Source: an uncultured Myxococcales bacterium
Lineage (GTDB): Bacteria > Myxococcota_A > UBA9042
NCBI GenBank assembly: GCA_903883645.1
Contig: CAISBR010000237.1
Coordinates: 1-53,222, forward strand
DNA length: 53,222 nucleotides
Direction: 5' to 3'
Below are positions 33,003 through 40,878 of this stretch, piece after piece. The first letter of the stretch is position 1. Each line of letters opens with the position of its first letter. The notes below the pieces were generated by a model that ran no database searches, was not told the DNA's origin, and worked only from the letters and a program-made list of their open reading frames with translations. A program made the position numbers and the translations under genes.

Positions 33003-33902
33003 ATGAACAACAGCACCCCCCACGCCTCGTCTCAAGCCCGCTCCGTGCTGGGCGTCATTGGCGGCTCAGGCCTCTACGAAATGCCCGGCATCGAGCGCGT
33101 CTGCGAACACCGCGTCGAGACGCCGTTTGGCGCACCTTCCGATGCCCTTATCGAAGGTTGGCTCGGCGACACCCAACTGTTCTTCTTGCCCCGCCACGGC
33201 CGCGGCCACCGCTTTTCGCCCAGCGAGATCAACTACCGCGCCAACATTTGGGCCATGAAGAAGGCCGGAGTGCACAACATCTTGTCGGTCAGCGCCGTCG
33301 GCTCGATGCGCGAGCACATCCACCCCGGCGACCTCGTCATTGTCGACCAGTTCATCGACCGCACCGTCAGCCGCCCGCGCACCTTCTTTAGCGACGGCGT
33401 TGTCGCCCACGTGGGTTTTGCCGACCCGGTCAGCCCGCGCATCGGCAAGTCGCTCAAGGCGGCGTGCGAACGCTTGGGCCTCCGCCACCATGTGGGCGGG
33501 GCGTATGTCTGCATCGAAGGGCCGCAATTTTCGACGCGGGCCGAGTCCGAGACTTTTCGCACCTGGCACGACGTGGTGGTAGTCGGCATGACCAACCTGC
33601 CCGAAGCGCGCCTGGCCCGCGAGGCCGAAATTCCTTACGCAACCCTGGCTTTGGCGACCGACTACGACTGCTGGCATGCCGGCCACGACGCCGTCACGGT
33701 GGACCAAGTGGTGGCGGTGCTCAAGGCCAACGTGTCGAACGCGCAGCAAGTGATCGCAGCTGTGGCTAACGAGCCGCCGGTCGGCGATGATCCCGCTTTG
33801 GATGCGCTGCGTTACGCTGTGATGACCCACCCCGACGCCATGTCGGCCGACGCCCGCGCTCGCTTGGGCCTCCTCCTCGACAAATACTACCCCCGGGCCT
33901 AG
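33003..33902 (+). CDS. mtnP: S-methyl-5'-thioadenosine phosphorylase
   Basis: A 299-residue enzyme that splits methylthioadenosine with phosphate into adenine and methylthioribose-1-phosphate, the first step of methionine salvage from polyamine synthesis. Family motifs are 'VIGGSGLYEMPG' (phosphate site), 'LPRHGRGHRFSPSEINYRANIWAMK' and 'CIEGPQFSTRAESETF' (substrate-binding region). It is followed 31 nt later by a PfkB-type kinase on the same strand. Confidence 0.93.
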   Translation: MNNSTPHASSQARSVLGVIGGSGLYEMPGIERVCEHRVETPFGAPSDALIEGWLGDTQLFFLPRHGRGHRFSPSEINYRANIWAMKKAGVHNILSVSAVGSMREHIHPGDLVIVDQFIDRTVSRPRTFFSDGVVAHVGFADPVSPRIGKSLKAACERLGLRHHVGGAYVCIEGPQFSTRAESETFRTWHDVVVVGMTNLPEARLAREAEIPYATLALATDYDCWHAGHDAVTVDQVVAVLKANVSNAQQVIAAVANEPPVGDDPALDALRYAVMTHPDAMSADARARLGLLLDKYYPRA

Positions 33903-33933
33903 CCCGCTCACAACCCAGAGGTAAGGTATCTCT

Positions 33934-34884
33934 ATGAAACTCTTGGTGGTTGGTTCCGTAGCTTACGACTCCGTCGAGACGCGCCACGGCAAGGTTGACC
34001 GGGCTCTCGGCGGCTCCGCGACGTTTTTTGCCATGGCCTCGTCGCTTTTTGCTCCCACCAGCGTCGTGGCGGTGGTCGGCGAAGACTTTCACAAGGGCGA
34101 CCTCGAGCGCTTAGAGCGCCGCGGCGTCGACATCAGCGGTGTCGAAGTGGCCAAGGGGCACACGTTTCGCTGGGGTGGCAAGTACAGCACCCACTTCGAA
34201 ACGCGCACCACGCTCTTCACCGAGCTGAACGTTTTCGCAGAGTTCAAGCCCAAGCTGACGCACAAGCAGGCGAACGCTGATCTGGTGTTCTTGGCCAACA
34301 TTCATCCGGACCTGCAGTTCGACGTGCTCGATCAGTGCAAGCAGCCGCGGTTTGTGGCGCTCGACACCATGAACTTTTGGATCTCGGGCGAGCGCCCGTC
34401 GTTAGAGCGCGTTTTGCGCCGCGTCGACGCGCTTTTCTTGAACGACGAAGAGGCGTTTGCGCTGTCGGGCGAGGGCAACGTGCTGCACGCCGCGCGCGCC
34501 ATCCACGCCATGGGGCCGCAGACCGTGGTGATCAAGCGCGGTGAGCACGGTGCGGTGCTGGTCCATGGCGGTCACGCCTGGATTCTGCCGGCGGTGATGC
34601 TCGACCACGTTGTCGATCCCACCGGCGCTGGCGATACGTTCGCCGGTGGTTTTATGGGCTATCTGGCGCGGCAGCCCGCTATCACCACCGAAGCGCTGCA
34701 AGGGGCGATGGTTGCCGGCACGCTGGCCGCGTCGTTTGCCGTGCAAGATTTCAGCGTCGATGCTATCGAGCGGGCGACTCTGGCCGATTTGCACAGTCGT
34801 CACAAGCAGTTGTGTGGCAGTTTGCTGCCGGCTGGCATCGATATCGCCTTGGTGGGCCCGCCCCAGCCGACGGCTGTTGCCTAG
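33934..34884 (+). CDS. PfkB family carbohydrate/nucleoside kinase
   Basis: A 316-residue ribokinase-like protein. The N-terminus 'VVGSVAYDSVETRHG' and 'LGGSATFFAMASSLF' forms the substrate site. The C-terminal motif 'DPTGAGDTFAGGFMGYLA' includes the catalytic Asp (GAGD). The substrate cannot be fixed from sequence: adenosine kinase or a sugar kinase is plausible. Its place next to mtnP suggests a role in salvage of the products of that reaction. GGTAAGG precedes ATG 33934. Confidence 0.88.
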   Translation: MKLLVVGSVAYDSVETRHGKVDRALGGSATFFAMASSLFAPTSVVAVVGEDFHKGDLERLERRGVDISGVEVAKGHTFRWGGKYSTHFETRTTLFTELNVFAEFKPKLTHKQANADLVFLANIHPDLQFDVLDQCKQPRFVALDTMNFWISGERPSLERVLRRVDALFLNDEEAFALSGEGNVLHAARAIHAMGPQTVVIKRGEHGAVLVHGGHAWILPAVMLDHVVDPTGAGDTFAGGFMGYLARQPAITTEALQGAMVAGTLAASFAVQDFSVDAIERATLADLHSRHKQLCGSLLPAGIDIALVGPPQPTAVA

Positions 34885-34911
34885 CCCTTTGCCCGTCAAA
34901 ACGAGGAATTC

Positions 34912-35754
34912 ATGGCCATTGCTCCACCTCCCCCGCGCTGGCTCGACCTGCTGGCGCGTCCCGAAGTTAGCCAGGCCATGGGCAAGCTCGTGCGTCTGCA
35001 CGCCCCTAAGTCGGTGTTGCAGCGGGCGATTCGCACCTTTGCGCGTATCTACAAGATTGATCTGAGCGAGTCCGAGCGCGATCTCAGCGACTTCGATACC
35101 TTTCAAGACTTTTTTACCCGCACGCTCAAGCCGGGGTTGCGGCCCGTCGCGCTCGACGCCAAGGTGCTGGCCTCGCCAGCCGATGGTCGCCTGTCGGCCG
35201 TGGGCAGCCTCGACAACAGCACGCTGATCCAGGCCAAAGGTGTCGAGTATTCGCTCGATGCGCTGCTCGGTGGCTCGCAAGACGCCGACCCCTATCGCGG
35301 TGGCAGCTACGCCGTTGTCTACCTCGCTCCCAACAATTACCACCGCGTCCATAGTCCGTGGCACGGCACGGTGACCCAGTGGCGCTATTTGCCCGGCGCG
35401 CTCTATCCGGTAAATAGCATTGGGATTCAGCATGTTCACGGCCTATTCGCCCGCAACGAGCGCATCGTCGGCCACTGCGAGACCGAATTCGGCGCGGCCG
35501 CGATGATCATGGTCGGCGCGACGTGTGTCGGCCACATGCGGGTCGCCTTTACCGACCTGGCCTGCAACGAGGGCAATGTGGGCACGGGTCTGCAGCCCTG
35601 CTCGCCGCTGCTCGCTCTGCAGCGTGGCCAAGAATTCGGCGTATTCGAGATGGGTTCCACGGTCGTGGTGGTGTCGGCGCAAAAGGGCCTGCAGCCGCTA
35701 GTGCCGCTGGGTCAGCCGGTTAAGATGGGCCAGGCGCTGCTCGGCTTGCCGTAG
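34912..35754 (+). CDS. psd: Phosphatidylserine decarboxylase proenzyme
   Basis: A 280-residue enzyme that makes phosphatidylethanolamine. Family features are 'DFFTRTLKPGLRPV', 'YLAPNNYHRVHSPWHG' with conserved His residues, 'NERIVGHCETEFG', and the self-cleavage motif near the end 'FEMGSTVVVVSA', in which the GST Ser becomes the pyruvoyl group (usually LGST; here MGST). GAGGAATTC precedes ATG 34912. It is the last member of the mtnP-PfkB-psd run. Confidence 0.92.
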   Translation: MAIAPPPPRWLDLLARPEVSQAMGKLVRLHAPKSVLQRAIRTFARIYKIDLSESERDLSDFDTFQDFFTRTLKPGLRPVALDAKVLASPADGRLSAVGSLDNSTLIQAKGVEYSLDALLGGSQDADPYRGGSYAVVYLAPNNYHRVHSPWHGTVTQWRYLPGALYPVNSIGIQHVHGLFARNERIVGHCETEFGAAAMIMVGATCVGHMRVAFTDLACNEGNVGTGLQPCSPLLALQRGQEFGVFEMGSTVVVVSAQKGLQPLVPLGQPVKMGQALLGLP

Positions 35755-35802
35755 GCCGCGGGGTAGCGTCTACTCGCCCCACTTCTGCCTGTGCGAGCGT
35801 CT

Positions 35803-36606
35803 ATGACCGACCTGCCCGAGACTCTAAAAACCAGCGAACTGCAGCCGCCGCCTGTGCCCTGGCATCTGCGGCCGATGGCGGCGATCGACACGGAAACAAC
35901 TGGGCTTTCGCCACAGACCGGTGACCGTGTCATCGAGCTGGGGGTGGTGGCCTTCGACAACGGTGAGGTGACGGACCGCTGGTCGGTGCTCCTCGATCCG
36001 CAGCGGCCGCTCGACCCCGAGGTTACGCGCTTGACGGGCATTAAACCCGAGGAATTGCAGGGCCAACTGGCCTTTGCCGATGTTGTGCCGCAGCTGCTCG
36101 AGAAGCTCGCCGGGCGCACGCTCGTGGCATACAACGCCTCGTTTGATCGCACGTTCTTGATCGCCGAATTCAGTCGTGCTGGTGCGCAGTTGCCGCGTGG
36201 CGCCCGCTGGCTCGACCCGCTGGTGTTTGCCAAAGTTCTGCAAAAAGGCCAGGGCAATCACAAGTTGGGTACGGTGGCCAAGCGCCTCGGCGTGCCACTC
36301 GAAGAGGCTCACCGCGCTTCTGCCGACGCGGAGTGCGCGGGCTGGGTGCTGCAAAAGCTGGCCGAACAGCTGCCCACCGACTTCGACGAGCTCATCGATC
36401 TGCACGAAAAGTGGGAAGGTGAGCAAGAATTCGAGCGCTCGCAGTGGAAAGCCCGTGCCCGCGGCCGCCAGACCGGTCAGGTGCAGCCGCAGGCCGAAGG
36501 GCTCATGCAGCCGCAAAAGTCGGACATTCCGGCCCATGCGCTGGGGCCCACCTATGCCTATGGCGACGAGATTGACCCCGTTCGCTTTATGATTCTGCAC
36601 AGGTAG
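35803..36606 (+). CDS. DEDDh exonuclease (DNA polymerase III epsilon-like)
   Basis: A 267-residue 3'-5' exonuclease domain protein. Motifs are 'AAIDTETTGLSPQTGDRVIELG' (ExoI, Asp and Glu), 'LVAYNASFDRTFL' (ExoII Asp) and 'HRASADAECAG' (ExoIII, His and Asp as DEDDh). The C-terminal ~70 residues are polar and Gln-rich without a recognisable domain. It could act in proofreading or in repair; no polymerase gene is nearby. ATG 35803 is chosen; GTG 35791 is possible. Confidence 0.87.
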   Translation: MTDLPETLKTSELQPPPVPWHLRPMAAIDTETTGLSPQTGDRVIELGVVAFDNGEVTDRWSVLLDPQRPLDPEVTRLTGIKPEELQGQLAFADVVPQLLEKLAGRTLVAYNASFDRTFLIAEFSRAGAQLPRGARWLDPLVFAKVLQKGQGNHKLGTVAKRLGVPLEEAHRASADAECAGWVLQKLAEQLPTDFDELIDLHEKWEGEQEFERSQWKARARGRQTGQVQPQAEGLMQPQKSDIPAHALGPTYAYGDEIDPVRFMILHR

Positions 36607-36612
36607 GAGCTC

Positions 36613-37317
36613 ATGGCCACCGAGATTGAGCTAAAGCTTTTGCTGCCGGACGAGCTAGCCCACGGGCTGGTGCGCGCGGCGCTCGATGCGGTTGCCGGGC
36701 CGGCCGATGTGGTCGAACAGCTGAATTACTATTTGGATACCCGCGATCGCCGCCTGCAGGCGCACCGCTGCATGGTGCGGGTGCGGGTAGGCGGGCAGGG
36801 TAATGAGCGGTGGGTCAAGGCGACGTGCAAGTCGAACCCCAAGCTGCACGCGGGGTTGATGACAGTCGGCGAGCACGAGCATCGCTTGCCGGTCGAGCTG
36901 GCGGCGCTCTGGCTGCAGGGTCCGCCTTTTCGTACGAATCTTACGGATTTACAGGCCCTGGCCTGGACTGCGGATGAGGGGCCGCTGCTGCGGGTCCTGC
37001 CCGACGAAGCGCAGTTGCACGTGCTGGGGGCCATGGCCACTACCCGTCGTATCTATAGACTCGATAAGGCTTTTTTTGGTGCCACACCGGGGCCGCTCAC
37101 ACTCGAGCTCGACCACGCGCGCTTTGGCGACCGGGGCCCCGATGCAAACCGCTATGAGATCGAGGTCGAGCATCCCGATGCTGCGGCGCTAGAACCCCGC
37201 ATTAGCGCTTGGCTCTTGGAATTGGGCGTGCACGCTTGGCCGGCCGACGAGAGCAAGTTTGGCCAGATGCTGCGAATTCTCGAAAAGCCCGAGTCGCTGC
37301 CCCGTGTCGGCGATTAA
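36613..37317 (+). CDS. CYTH domain protein (triphosphate tunnel enzyme)
   Basis: A 234-residue protein. The N-terminal 'TEIELKLLLP' is the ExExK motif of the CYTH superfamily. Repeated Lys/Arg/Glu strands ('VRVRVGGQGNERWVKATCK', 'LELDHARFGD', 'YEIEVEHPDA') form the metal- and triphosphate-binding tunnel. Members are inorganic triphosphatases, thiamine triphosphatases or class IV adenylate cyclases; this one is not distinguishable. AGGAG lies 5 nt before ATG 36613, 6 nt after the exonuclease stop. Confidence 0.88.
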   Translation: MATEIELKLLLPDELAHGLVRAALDAVAGPADVVEQLNYYLDTRDRRLQAHRCMVRVRVGGQGNERWVKATCKSNPKLHAGLMTVGEHEHRLPVELAALWLQGPPFRTNLTDLQALAWTADEGPLLRVLPDEAQLHVLGAMATTRRIYRLDKAFFGATPGPLTLELDHARFGDRGPDANRYEIEVEHPDAAALEPRISAWLLELGVHAWPADESKFGQMLRILEKPESLPRVGD

Positions 37318-37325
37318 CTTCGAAA

Positions 37326-37691
37326 TCAGGGAGTTCCGGCGCAGCGCTCGCCCTTGCAGCTGCTGCTGAGCGGGGCTTTGCCGCTGGCCGTGCGCGCCGC
37401 GTTGATGTAGGCGGTGCGGCCGGCGCAATCGCTGTCGACCTTGCACGCGCAGCTGGCGTACTCGGGCGCGTCAAAGCAGAGCCAATCGCCCGCGCAGGTT
37501 CGCCGCGCACTGCCGCCGCATGTCGCCAGGCTGGGGGCATTAGGGCTGCAGGTGGCGCCGTTGCCAAAGCTCGCGACTTTGCTGCAGAGCGGCGGCGCAA
37601 CGGTGGCCTGCTCCGTCTCGGTGGTCGCGGTGTCGCAGCCGCATAGCGCGGCCACAAGGGTCGCAACTACACATACAGATAGCGTTTTCAT
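37326..37691 (-). CDS. Small cysteine-rich lipoprotein coupled to the Clp ATPase
   Basis: A 121-residue predicted lipoprotein. The signal MKTLSVCVVATLVAALCGC has its lipidated Cys at residue 19. A Thr/Glu/Ala linker is followed by a compact domain with about ten cysteines ('TCSPNAPSLATCGGSARRTCAG', 'ASCACKVDSDCAG'). Its ATG (37691) overlaps the stop of the ClpA-like gene by 4 nt (ATGA). Coupling a surface lipoprotein to a cytosolic unfoldase is unusual. The open frame upstream of 37691 is only the shadow of clp. Confidence 0.75.
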   Translation of the reverse strand: MKTLSVCVVATLVAALCGCDTATTETEQATVAPPLCSKVASFGNGATCSPNAPSLATCGGSARRTCAGDWLCFDAPEYASCACKVDSDCAGRTAYINAARTASGKAPLSSSCKGERCAGTP

Positions 37692-40297
37692 GCGCGCACC
37701 GTCGCCGCCACGGGATTGGCCGGCACCAGCAGCAACTGGTCGCCCTGCGCCGTCAGACCCACATCCGCACCCGGCTTCAGCAGCCCGTCTAGGATGCAGT
37801 CCGTCACAAAACTCTCGACCACCGCTTCGATTCTCGCCCGCAGCGGCCGCACGCCCAGCGCCGGATCCAGGCCGCCGCGCAGCACCAGCTCGACCACCGC
37901 GTCGTCGACCGTGTAGCGAATCAGCCGCGCCTCGTACAGCCGCTCGGCGCCCGCCGCGATGGCTCGCAGGGCAACCACGCGCGCCGACTCGCGATCCAGC
38001 GGCCGAAACACTAGACATTCATCAAGTCGACTCGCCAGTTCGGGCGAAAGCGCCGTGCGCACCCGCTCGACGACCGCCTCATCTTGCCGCGCCAGCCCCT
38101 GCTCGTCGTCGCTGCTGCCGGCAACCACCTCGGCGCCAAAGCCGATTGTCCGGCGCTTGCCGGCCATCAAGATCTCGGCACCCACATTACTCGTTAGCAC
38201 AATCAAGCAGTTGCGTACGTCAATGGCGTGGCCGTGGTTGTCGGTAATCCGCCCCGCATCCAGCAATTGCAGAAGCAGCGCCTGCACTTCGGGCGCACAG
38301 CGGTCCACCTCGTCGAACAGCAGCACCCGGTACGGTCGCTTCTGCAGCGCCTGCGCCAGCAAACCCACCTGCTGGTGGCCCACATAGCCGGGCGGCGAGC
38401 CAAGCAGTCGCGAAACCGTATGCGGTTCAGCATATTCGCTCATGTCGAACCGCACCAGGGCATCGCCGTTCACAAACAGGCACTCGGCCAGCGCGCGCGC
38501 CGTCTCGGTCTTGCCCACCCCTGGCGCGCCCACAAAAAGCAGCGAAGCCAGCGGCCGCTCACCCGAAAAACCAGCGTAGTTGCGCTGAATTCGCCGCGCC
38601 ATCCGCTCGAGCAAGCGGTCGTGGCCCACAATGCGCGCCTTTAGGTCCGCCGCCAGATCGCGAATCCGCCCGCGTTCATCGGCGAGCAAGCGCTCCATCG
38701 GCACACCGGTCAGCTGGTGCACGGCCCGCGCGATGTCATCGACCGCCACCTGCTCGCGCCCGGCCCGCCGCGCCTGCGCACCCGCTCGATCCAACACCGA
38801 AATCGCCTTGTCGGGCAGGCAGCGATCCGTAATGAAGCGCTTCGACAGGTGCACCGCCGACACCACTGCCTCATGTTGATACACTACATTGTGATGCCGC
38901 CCGAAAGTCGGCGCCACGCCTGCCAAAATCGTCACGGCCTCGCCCGCGCTGGGCTCTGGCACCTCGATCACCTGAAAGCGCCGGTCCATCGCCGGGTCCG
39001 ACTCGATGTGCCGCTGGTACTCCGCCTTGGTGGTAGCGCCAATCAGCGGGAACTTGCCGCGCGACAAGGCACTTTTTAGGTCGTTGGCGGCATCCAGCGG
39101 CCCATCGCCCGTGCCCGCACCCATCAGCGTATGAATTTCGTCCATAAAGACGATTACTTGCCCCGCAGCCTTGGCCACTTCGTCGCGCAGCTTCTTCATC
39201 CGCTCGCTAAAGGCGCCCCGCAGCCCCGTCCCCGCCAGCAGCGCCGACACCGCGATCTCAATCACCACCGCAGAGCCCAGCTTGCCGTATTGCTTCGTAT
39301 TTCCGGCCAGGCGCACCGCCAGCCCTTCGGCGATTGCGGTCTTGCCCACGCCCGCTTCGCCGATCAGGCACGGGTTATTCGCGTGTTTCATCAGCAAGAT
39401 ATCGATGACCGAGTCGATGATGGTGTCGCGCCCAATGATCGGCTCGATCTCGCCTGCCAGCGCGGCCGCCGTCAGGTTGCGCCCCAGCTCGTTTAGCGCC
39501 GGATACAGGTCGGGATGCAGGACAAATACCGCGTGTTCTATCGTCTTTTTTGCAATGGGCTCGAGCTTGGCTTCGAGCGGCGGCTCCGGCTTGGCAGGCG
39601 CCGGCACGCTGGGGATGGTCCGCGTCGGCAGTGGCGTGCGCGGCTGCTCCGTGCGCGGCTGCTCCGTGCGCGTAACCGTTCGGTCGCCTACGGGGCGCAA
39701 CTCCGCAGTGCGCATACCCGAATTCGTGGCTGGCTCTGGATCGGGCTGCCGCACCGCCTGCCGTAGCCCGGTCGCGCCGCGGTCTTGATCAAAGGTCACC
39801 TGACCGATCACCTTGGCCCGCAGGCTGGGCACCGCCACGCCGGCCCGCTCGAGCACCCGGCACGCCAGGCAGTCGCGCACGCGCAGCAGGCTCGCCAGCA
39901 GCACCATCGACGTCGTCTCGGGCAGGTTAGCGCTTTCAGACAACCGCTGAGACTGCCTATGGATTTCCGTCATCGCCTCGGGCGGATCGTCGCGCTCAGC
40001 CATGCGCTCGTAGGTATCGAGCACGGTCTGATCGGTCACGCCGGTTTCAACCAGCACATCGCGCGCCGGGCACTCCACCACGAACATCGCGACCAAATAG
40101 TGCACCGACCCCGTCGCCCGCCCGGTAGCGCGCGCCACAATATCGGCTTGCGACCGAATCGTGCGCACTTCGCGTGACAGTCGCTCAGCCATTTTGTGTA
40201 CAGATCCGATGGCGTTCGTGGCATTGGGCTGGCTGCAGGTGCGCGTGGGCCGGTGCCGGAGGTAGAGCAGTGGCCGCGCAAGCAGGCGGTCTAGCAT
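37688..40297 (-). CDS. ClpA-like AAA+ unfoldase with divergent N-terminal region
   Basis: An 869-residue Hsp100 protein. The N-terminal ~160 residues resemble a divergent Clp N-domain. A Pro/Thr/Arg-rich linker (about 195-250) contains the repeat TEQPRTEQPRT. The first AAA+ module has GEAGVGKT, 'VIVFMDEIH' and 'DPAMDRRF'. The second has GAPGVGKTE, 'LLFDEVD' and a C-terminal D2-small domain. The M-domain coiled coil of ClpB/ClpC is absent, as in ClpA. 'RRTIGFGAE' in the second module sits where ClpP-binding IGL/IGF loops occur, so it may deliver substrates to ClpP. ATG 40297 has GAGGATA upstream; ATG 40192 is an alternative. Confidence 0.88.
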   Translation of the reverse strand: MLDRLLARPLLYLRHRPTRTCSQPNATNAIGSVHKMAERLSREVRTIRSQADIVARATGRATGSVHYLVAMFVVECPARDVLVETGVTDQTVLDTYERMAERDDPPEAMTEIHRQSQRLSESANLPETTSMVLLASLLRVRDCLACRVLERAGVAVPSLRAKVIGQVTFDQDRGATGLRQAVRQPDPEPATNSGMRTAELRPVGDRTVTRTEQPRTEQPRTPLPTRTIPSVPAPAKPEPPLEAKLEPIAKKTIEHAVFVLHPDLYPALNELGRNLTAAALAGEIEPIIGRDTIIDSVIDILLMKHANNPCLIGEAGVGKTAIAEGLAVRLAGNTKQYGKLGSAVVIEIAVSALLAGTGLRGAFSERMKKLRDEVAKAAGQVIVFMDEIHTLMGAGTGDGPLDAANDLKSALSRGKFPLIGATTKAEYQRHIESDPAMDRRFQVIEVPEPSAGEAVTILAGVAPTFGRHHNVVYQHEAVVSAVHLSKRFITDRCLPDKAISVLDRAGAQARRAGREQVAVDDIARAVHQLTGVPMERLLADERGRIRDLAADLKARIVGHDRLLERMARRIQRNYAGFSGERPLASLLFVGAPGVGKTETARALAECLFVNGDALVRFDMSEYAEPHTVSRLLGSPPGYVGHQQVGLLAQALQKRPYRVLLFDEVDRCAPEVQALLLQLLDAGRITDNHGHAIDVRNCLIVLTSNVGAEILMAGKRRTIGFGAEVVAGSSDDEQGLARQDEAVVERVRTALSPELASRLDECLVFRPLDRESARVVALRAIAAGAERLYEARLIRYTVDDAVVELVLRGGLDPALGVRPLRARIEAVVESFVTDCILDGLLKPGADVGLTAQGDQLLLVPANPVAATVRA

Positions 40298-40329
40298 CGC
40301 GAGTATCCTCGCCGGGGGCGGGCTGTCAA

Positions 40330-40341
40330 CCGGCGCGCCGG
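40330..40341. repeat. 12-nt palindrome in the clp leader
   Basis: CCGGCGCGCCGG is a perfect palindrome about 35 nt upstream of the ClpA-like start codon. In GC-rich DNA it may be chance, but its place between promoter region and start makes it a candidate operator. Confidence 0.3.
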
Positions 40342-40383
40342 CCCAAACTCCTACCAGGGCCCGATCCTAGCCCCAAAAGCGGA

Positions 40384-40414
40384 GCGCGGCGGCTACCAGA
40401 GGCAACCGCCGCGC
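40384..40414. terminator. Strong GC hairpin between dgk-like and clp genes
   Basis: GCGCGGCGG (40384-40392) pairs perfectly with CCGCCGCGC (40406-40414), a 9-bp stem with a 13-nt loop. On the minus strand it is followed by TCCGCTTTTGG, a weak T-run. It could end transcripts coming from the diacylglycerol-kinase-like gene or regulate the clp leader. Function is inference. Confidence 0.4.
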
Positions 40415-40878
40415 GGGTGGCGAAGAAGATAAGGGGCGCCGCACTCCGTTGGTCCGCTTGCAGTCCGTCACTCCCTAACGATGACGTCTGCCTATCCAAC
40501 GTGTGTTTTCGCCGCCCTATTGACCTCCGACCAGGATCTGGCGCGGAGTGGGGAATTGAGTTCGGAAGGGGAATGCACAAGGACGCAAATAGGGATTAAG
40601 TCGCCACTTCCGGTCAATGAGAGTGCAAAAATCGTGCCAAGTCGCCGCACCGTTGCCGGTCGCGGCGGAAGGTCTTGGGTTGGTTGTATATGTCTGAAAT
40701 ATAGGACTAATTTGACAAACGATGCGAAAGCCCTTTGGTCTGCCAGACACGTCGCCGGTCGCAAGGGGGCGCACTTATGTTTCATCTTGAGACGCAGCGC
40801 CAGGATCGCACTTGTCTGTTGCAAGGTGAGACAGTTTGGCGTGGAGCGAAGCGGTGCTCCGTTGCCCTAGCTTGGCAA

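Larger units (their letters stand above)
40298..40878. other. 581-nt intergenic gap, lower GC than surroundings
   Basis: Between the ClpA-like gene and the diacylglycerol-kinase-like gene, both on the minus strand. Short open frames exist on both strands (up to about 130 codons) but none resembles a known protein or has convincing codon use. The part 40560-40740 is visibly richer in A/T than flanking genes (TATATGTCTGAAATATAGGA). No tRNA or clear terminator T-run is seen. It may hold an unlisted small RNA, the clp promoter or a decayed gene. Confidence 0.5.

Noticed and set aside
37414..38247. 277-codon plus-strand frame across the lipoprotein and clp end
   Set aside because: Pro/Ser/Arg-rich, no homology, covers two real minus-strand genes.
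40711..40716. TTGACA as a -35 box in the gap
   Set aside because: No acceptable -10 hexamer at 16-18 nt on the plus strand, and no plus-strand gene follows closely.
40481..40870. 129-codon open frame in the clp/dgk gap
   Set aside because: No ribosome site, no recognisable domain, and an overlapping open frame exists on the other strand; not supported as a gene.
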